NCBI GenBank assembly: GCA_903819605.1
Contig: CAIJEA010000306.1
Span: 1 to 8,732 of the forward strand
Source: an uncultured cyanobacterium
Lineage (GTDB): Bacteria > Cyanobacteriota > Cyanobacteriia > Pseudanabaenales > Pseudanabaenaceae
Reading direction: 5' to 3'
DNA length: 8,732 bases
Shown here one piece after another: positions 6,755 to 8,732 of the stretch (its first letter is position 1; every line of letters begins with the position of its first letter). Both the position numbers and the translations under genes were made by a program. The notes below the pieces were generated by a model. That model ran no database searches. It was not told the DNA's origin and saw nothing but the letters and a program-made list of their open reading frames with translations.

Positions 6755-7150
6755 TTAAACACGTCTGCGCTTAGGAGGACGACAACCATTGTGAGGAATC
6801 GGTGTGATATCACGGATCAAGGTAATTTCCAAACCAGCAGCTTGTAAAGCTCTCACTGCGGTTTCACGACCAGATCCAGGACCTGTTACCATCACTTCTA
6901 CCTGCCGCATTCCTTGCTCGATCGCTCTTCTAGCAGCAGATTCGGCAGCAGTTTGGGCTGCAAATGGAGTGCCCTTCTTCGCGCCCTTAAAGCCACTAGC
7001 TCCAGCCGAAGACCAAGAGATTACGTCACCTACAGTGTCAGCGATCGTGACGATAGTATTGTTAAAAGTAGACTGAATATAAGCGACTCCATTAGGGACG
7101 TTACGCTTATTTTTACGTGCTCCAGTTCTACGAGTTGTTTGACGAGCCAT
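6755..7150 (-). CDS. rpsK: 30S ribosomal protein S11 (uS11)
   Basis: This is a complete 131-residue uS11, part of the small-subunit platform, where it contacts 16S rRNA near the mRNA exit. Clear features are the basic N-terminus (TTRRTGARKNKRN, 5-17), the AYIQSTFNNTIVTI strand region (23-36), WSSAGASGFKGAKKGTPFAAQ (46-66), the VMVTGPGSGRETAVRAL segment (86-102), and the invariant HNGCRPPKRRRV C-terminus. The start ATG at 7148-7150 lies 20 bases after the rpsM stop. The nearest purine-rich sequence, AAGGA, is about 13 bases before the ATG and overlaps the short intergenic gap, which suggests that translation depends partly on coupling to rpsM. The order rpsM-rpsK-rpoA is the standard alpha-operon order. 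Confidence 0.99.
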   Translation of the reverse strand: MARQTTRRTGARKNKRNVPNGVAYIQSTFNNTIVTIADTVGDVISWSSAGASGFKGAKKGTPFAAQTAAESAARRAIEQGMRQVEVMVTGPGSGRETAVRALQAAGLEITLIRDITPIPHNGCRPPKRRRV

Positions 7151-7170
7151 TATTTCGTATTAATCCTTAC

Positions 7171-7554
7171 TTACTTCTTACCTGGAGCCTTCTTCTTACC
7201 TGCAACTGTGCGACGACCACCGCGACGGGTACGTGCATTAGTGCGTGTGCGCTGTCCACGCACAGGAAGACCCATACGGTGTCTACGCCCTCTGTAGCAG
7301 CCAATGTCTACTAGACGTTTGATGCTTAAGCCTTCGAGACGACGCAGATCGCCTTCTACTTGGAAATTGGATTCTACCTCTTGGCGTAAAGTTGTTACTT
7401 CAGGATCAGTAAGCTCTTTAACCCGCGTATCAGGGTTTATTTTGGTAGCTGCTAAGATTTTTTTTGCGCTAGTTAGACCGATTCCGTATATGTACGTTAG
7501 TCCTATTTCGATGCGCTTGTCACGAGGAAGGTCAACTCCTGCAATGCGAGCCAC
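7171..7554 (-). CDS. rpsM: 30S ribosomal protein S13 (uS13), GTG start
   Basis: This is a complete 127-residue uS13, in the head of the small subunit, which forms the bridge to the large subunit and whose C-terminal tail contacts P-site tRNA. It shows MARIAGVDLPRDKRIEIGLTYI at its start, the YGIGLTSAKKIL helix-hairpin-helix (23-34), the family signature IGCYRGRRHRMGLPVRGQRT (84-103), and a long Lys/Arg-rich tail. The start codon is GTG (7552-7554); GGGAG lies 7 bases upstream, a good ribosome binding site that fixes this start. It is the first gene of the cluster, about 150 bases downstream of a near-consensus promoter. In most cyanobacteria rpmJ, infA, adk and secY come just before rpsM, but none is found in the 261 bases between here and the NYN-domain gene. 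Confidence 0.99.
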   Translation of the reverse strand: MARIAGVDLPRDKRIEIGLTYIYGIGLTSAKKILAATKINPDTRVKELTDPEVTTLRQEVESNFQVEGDLRRLEGLSIKRLVDIGCYRGRRHRMGLPVRGQRTRTNARTRRGGRRTVAGKKKAPGKK

Positions 7555-7706
7555 TATAAGTCTCCCAATTAGTTGTCAGTTTTTAATTTGCATTTGTCCT
7601 GTCGGACGGCTGTACAACCAAATCTTCGTGAGAGCGTGCGTTTTATGCAGTGGGTTAGCTACAATCGACAGAAGCAAATTACGAAGACGGCATATTTTAC
7701 AGCGAA
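7555..7706 (-). other. Presumed long 5' leader of rpsM mRNA
   Basis: If transcription starts about 7 bases after the -10 box, the untranslated leader is about 150 bases. It holds no plausible gene: the short frames that open with ATG close after 4-5 codons. Possible structure includes a 7-bp long-range pairing (TCTTCGT at 7623-7629 with ACGAAGA at 7681-7687) and a small GTCC-GACA-GGAC-type hairpin near 7597-7608. Such leaders often carry autoregulatory sites in ribosomal protein operons; that role is inferred here. Confidence 0.45.
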
Positions 7707-7712
7707 CTCTAT

Positions 7713-7741
7713 AATATATTGACAATGGCAACTTCTGTCAA
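7713..7741 (-). promoter_or_regulatory. Near-consensus housekeeping sigma promoter for the rpsM-rpsI cluster
   Basis: On the - strand a perfect -35 TTGACA (7736-7741) is followed after exactly 17 bases by TATATT (7713-7718), a 5/6 match to TATAAT. The direction and position fit transcription of rpsM. This is the clearest promoter in the window and fits the high expression needed for ribosomal proteins and RNA polymerase alpha. Confidence 0.8.
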
Positions 7742-7744
7742 TAT
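7716..7744. promoter_or_regulatory. Operator-like inverted repeat (copy A) overlapping the rpsM promoter
   Basis: ATATTGACA (7716-7724) and TGTCAATAT (7736-7744) form a perfect 9-bp inverted repeat, with an 11-base centre. One half covers the -35 box; the other covers the end of the spacer and touches the -10 box. A protein bound here would compete with RNA polymerase. The core TTGACAATG-N5-TTCTGTCAA (7719-7741) recurs as copy B 65 bases away. Confidence 0.55.
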
Positions 7745-7784
7745 TTCTGCAATTAGTTTTGATAATTAGCTTTTGTACGGCTTA

Positions 7785-7806
7785 TTTGACAATGCTTTCT
7801 GTCAAA
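7785..7806. repeat. Operator-like inverted repeat (copy B) just downstream of the NYN-domain gene
   Basis: TTTGACA (7785-7791) and TGTCAAA (7800-7806) form a perfect 7-bp inverted repeat with an 8-base centre. Its core, TTGACAATG-N2-TTCTGTCAA, shares all 18 outer bases with copy A but has a spacer of 2 instead of 5. It starts 9 bases after the stop codon of the NYN-domain gene, so it might also act as a weak 3' hairpin of that transcript, though no U-run follows on the - strand. Confidence 0.5.
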
Positions 7807-7815
7807 GGCAATTGC

Positions 7816-8508
7816 TTAACTATCACGATCGCTCTCTAGAGCTGCAAGCCCTGAGATTGGGCGATATGTATAGCTAGCGATTGAAGGGCTATTGGTTGGA
7901 GCTTGAGGACGGGATATTTTCATAATGTCCTCCTTAATTGCTTCAAGATCAACATAGCGATCAGCAACATTAATCAGATGATCGCTTGTCATTGATCGTA
8001 AGCTAACTACTTCAACCCTAACGCCCCTATAACTGGCTGCATCAACGGCGTAAGCGAGATCCCCGTCGCCACTAACTAATACTGCTGTGTCATAGGAGCC
8101 AATCAATGCCATCATGTCTACAGCAATTTCGACATCAAGGTTCGCTTTTTTGGAACCATCGGGTAGCTGTACAAGTTCTTTAGAAATGACTCGATAGCCA
8201 TTACGACGCATCCATAGTAAAAAGCCTTGTTGCTTTTCGTTAGTGCGATCGACCCCTGTGTAGAAAAATGCTCGTAGTAGTCGAGAGCCATCGGTAAGAC
8301 ATAAAAGTAACTTGGTGTAGTCAATTTCGATGCCCAATTGCAAAGCTGCATAGAAAAGATTAGAGCCATCGATAAAGATGGCAACGCGCCCTCGATTTTC
8401 TAAAATCTGATCTGGTTTAAACCCAGAATCTTGCTCGAAAGGTAACATGTTTTTGCCTATAGAACGTTTATTATCTAGTGCTGTGGGGTGAAGTTTTGGT
8501 ATGAGCAT
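7816..8508 (-). CDS. LabA-like NYN-domain protein (DUF88 / PIN-like fold)
   Basis: This is a 230-residue protein of the NYN (DUF88) family, close to the cyanobacterial LabA-like proteins, some of which affect circadian output; others of the family are RNases. The domain runs from about 39 to 195: RVAIFIDGSNLFYAALQLG (41-59) with D47 and N50, GVDRTNEKQQGFLLWMRRNGY (85-105), KKANLDVEIAVDMMAL (120-135) with D125 and D131, and VLVSGDGDLAYAV (143-155) with D148 and D150. These acidic residues form the metal site expected of PIN-like nucleases, so catalysis is possible, though not proven. The last 30 residues are Ser/Pro-rich and look disordered. The start is uncertain: ATG at 8508 gives a 20-residue extension with a badly spaced AGGA, while ATG at 8448 (residue 21) has AGG about 8 bases upstream and fits family length better. 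It lies 261 bases before rpsM on the same strand. Confidence 0.88.
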   Translation of the reverse strand: MLIPKLHPTALDNKRSIGKNMLPFEQDSGFKPDQILENRGRVAIFIDGSNLFYAALQLGIEIDYTKLLLCLTDGSRLLRAFFYTGVDRTNEKQQGFLLWMRRNGYRVISKELVQLPDGSKKANLDVEIAVDMMALIGSYDTAVLVSGDGDLAYAVDAASYRGVRVEVVSLRSMTSDHLINVADRYVDLEAIKEDIMKISRPQAPTNSPSIASYTYRPISGLAALESDRDS

Positions 8509-8732
8509 GTATACTTAAAACCGTCCTAGATGTTTACCTAATTTAGAAGAATTTCTTGAAACTCTTAAATTAAAACTTCAGATAAGCTACCAGTATTAGG
8601 TTTGGACGCTAAAAGAAATTTTCAGTAAGAAAACTTACTTTATCCCAAGACTATTTAAAAAAGAATTTAATCTTAAACTTAAAATGAATTTAAGACGATT
8701 TTAAAGGGTATAGTAACGATTTTTTATAGTGA
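8509..8732. other. AT-rich non-coding stretch upstream of the NYN-domain gene
   Basis: There is no gene I can support in these 224 bases. The sequence is AT-rich, with many TTTAA/TTAAA blocks from 8650 to 8705. A perfect 6-bp inverted repeat, AGTAAG-AAAA-CTTACT, lies at 8624-8639. No -35/-10 pair stands out on the - strand, so the promoter of the NYN-domain gene is not located. The right edge could be the upstream region of a gene beyond the window. Confidence 0.5.

Noticed and set aside
6804..7297. Two overlapping + strand frames opposite rpsK and rpsM
   Set aside because: They are shadows of strongly conserved ribosomal protein genes, and their products resemble no protein.
7304..7714. Long + strand open frame opposite rpsM and its leader
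   Set aside because: It overlaps the clearly coding S13 gene on the other strand, has no ribosome binding site, and its translation is Arg/Ser-rich shadow sequence.
7719..7747. A divergent + strand promoter using TTGACA at 7719
   Set aside because: The base run at the right distance (TATTTC) matches the -10 consensus at only 3 of 6 positions, and no + strand gene follows.
7555..7815. A hidden rpmJ (L36) gene upstream of rpsM
   Set aside because: Read on the - strand, the region gives only frames of 4-5 codons after each ATG, and no Cys-rich L36-like sequence is seen in any frame.
1..8732. CRISPR array, tRNA, rRNA, insertion sequence or prophage genes
   Set aside because: I saw no regularly spaced repeats, no cloverleaf or rRNA sequence, no transposase-like protein, and no terminal repeats with target duplications.

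Overview
The window looks like a cyanobacterial chromosome, with chromosomal housekeeping genes and no sign of mobile DNA. The evidence is the octamer GCGATCGC (HIP1), present at 451, 841, 1215, 2557, 3705, 4137 and 5395; a porin that joins an SLH domain, a coiled coil and an OprB-type barrel, an architecture typical of cyanobacterial outer membranes; an ABC1/UbiB-family kinase tail of the cyanobacterial type; a LabA-like NYN protein; and the gene order rpsM-rpsK-rpoA-rplQ-truA-rplM-rpsI. A filamentous or Pseudanabaena-like lineage is possible, but the sequence alone does not settle that.

Left part, + strand (1-3237). The 3' end of an ABC1/AarF-type kinase gene enters from the left edge. It is followed by an unrecognised small secreted protein (824-1369) and then an SLH-OprB porin (about 1531-3237). 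A 149-base gap before the porin holds a strong inverted repeat ending just before the porin's ribosome binding site. The porin converges on the ribosomal cluster, and between the two stop codons lies a perfect 26-bp palindromic hairpin that can serve as terminator in both directions.

Central and right part, - strand (3359-7554). Read in the direction of transcription: rpsM (S13, GTG start), rpsK (S11), rpoA (RNA polymerase alpha), rplQ (L17, with an unusual internal insertion of about 28 residues), truA (tRNA pseudouridine synthase), rplM (L13) and rpsI (S9). This is the distal 'alpha operon' plus the L13-S9 pair. Small ribosomal subunit, large subunit, transcription and tRNA modification genes are co-transcribed, as in other cyanobacteria. 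Here the cluster starts abruptly at rpsM: no rpmJ, infA, adk or secY lies upstream in the window. It has its own near-consensus promoter (TTGACA, 17 bp, TATATT) and a leader of about 150 nt. It also ends at rpsI without rpmE.

Right edge, - strand (7816-8508). A LabA-like NYN-domain gene precedes the ribosomal cluster. The gap between them carries two copies of a near-palindrome, TTGACAATG...TTCTGTCAA with spacers of 5 and 2 bases. One copy covers the -35 region and spacer of the rpsM promoter. This duplicated operator-like element is the most unexpected structure in the window. The last 224 bases are AT-rich and hold no gene that I can support.
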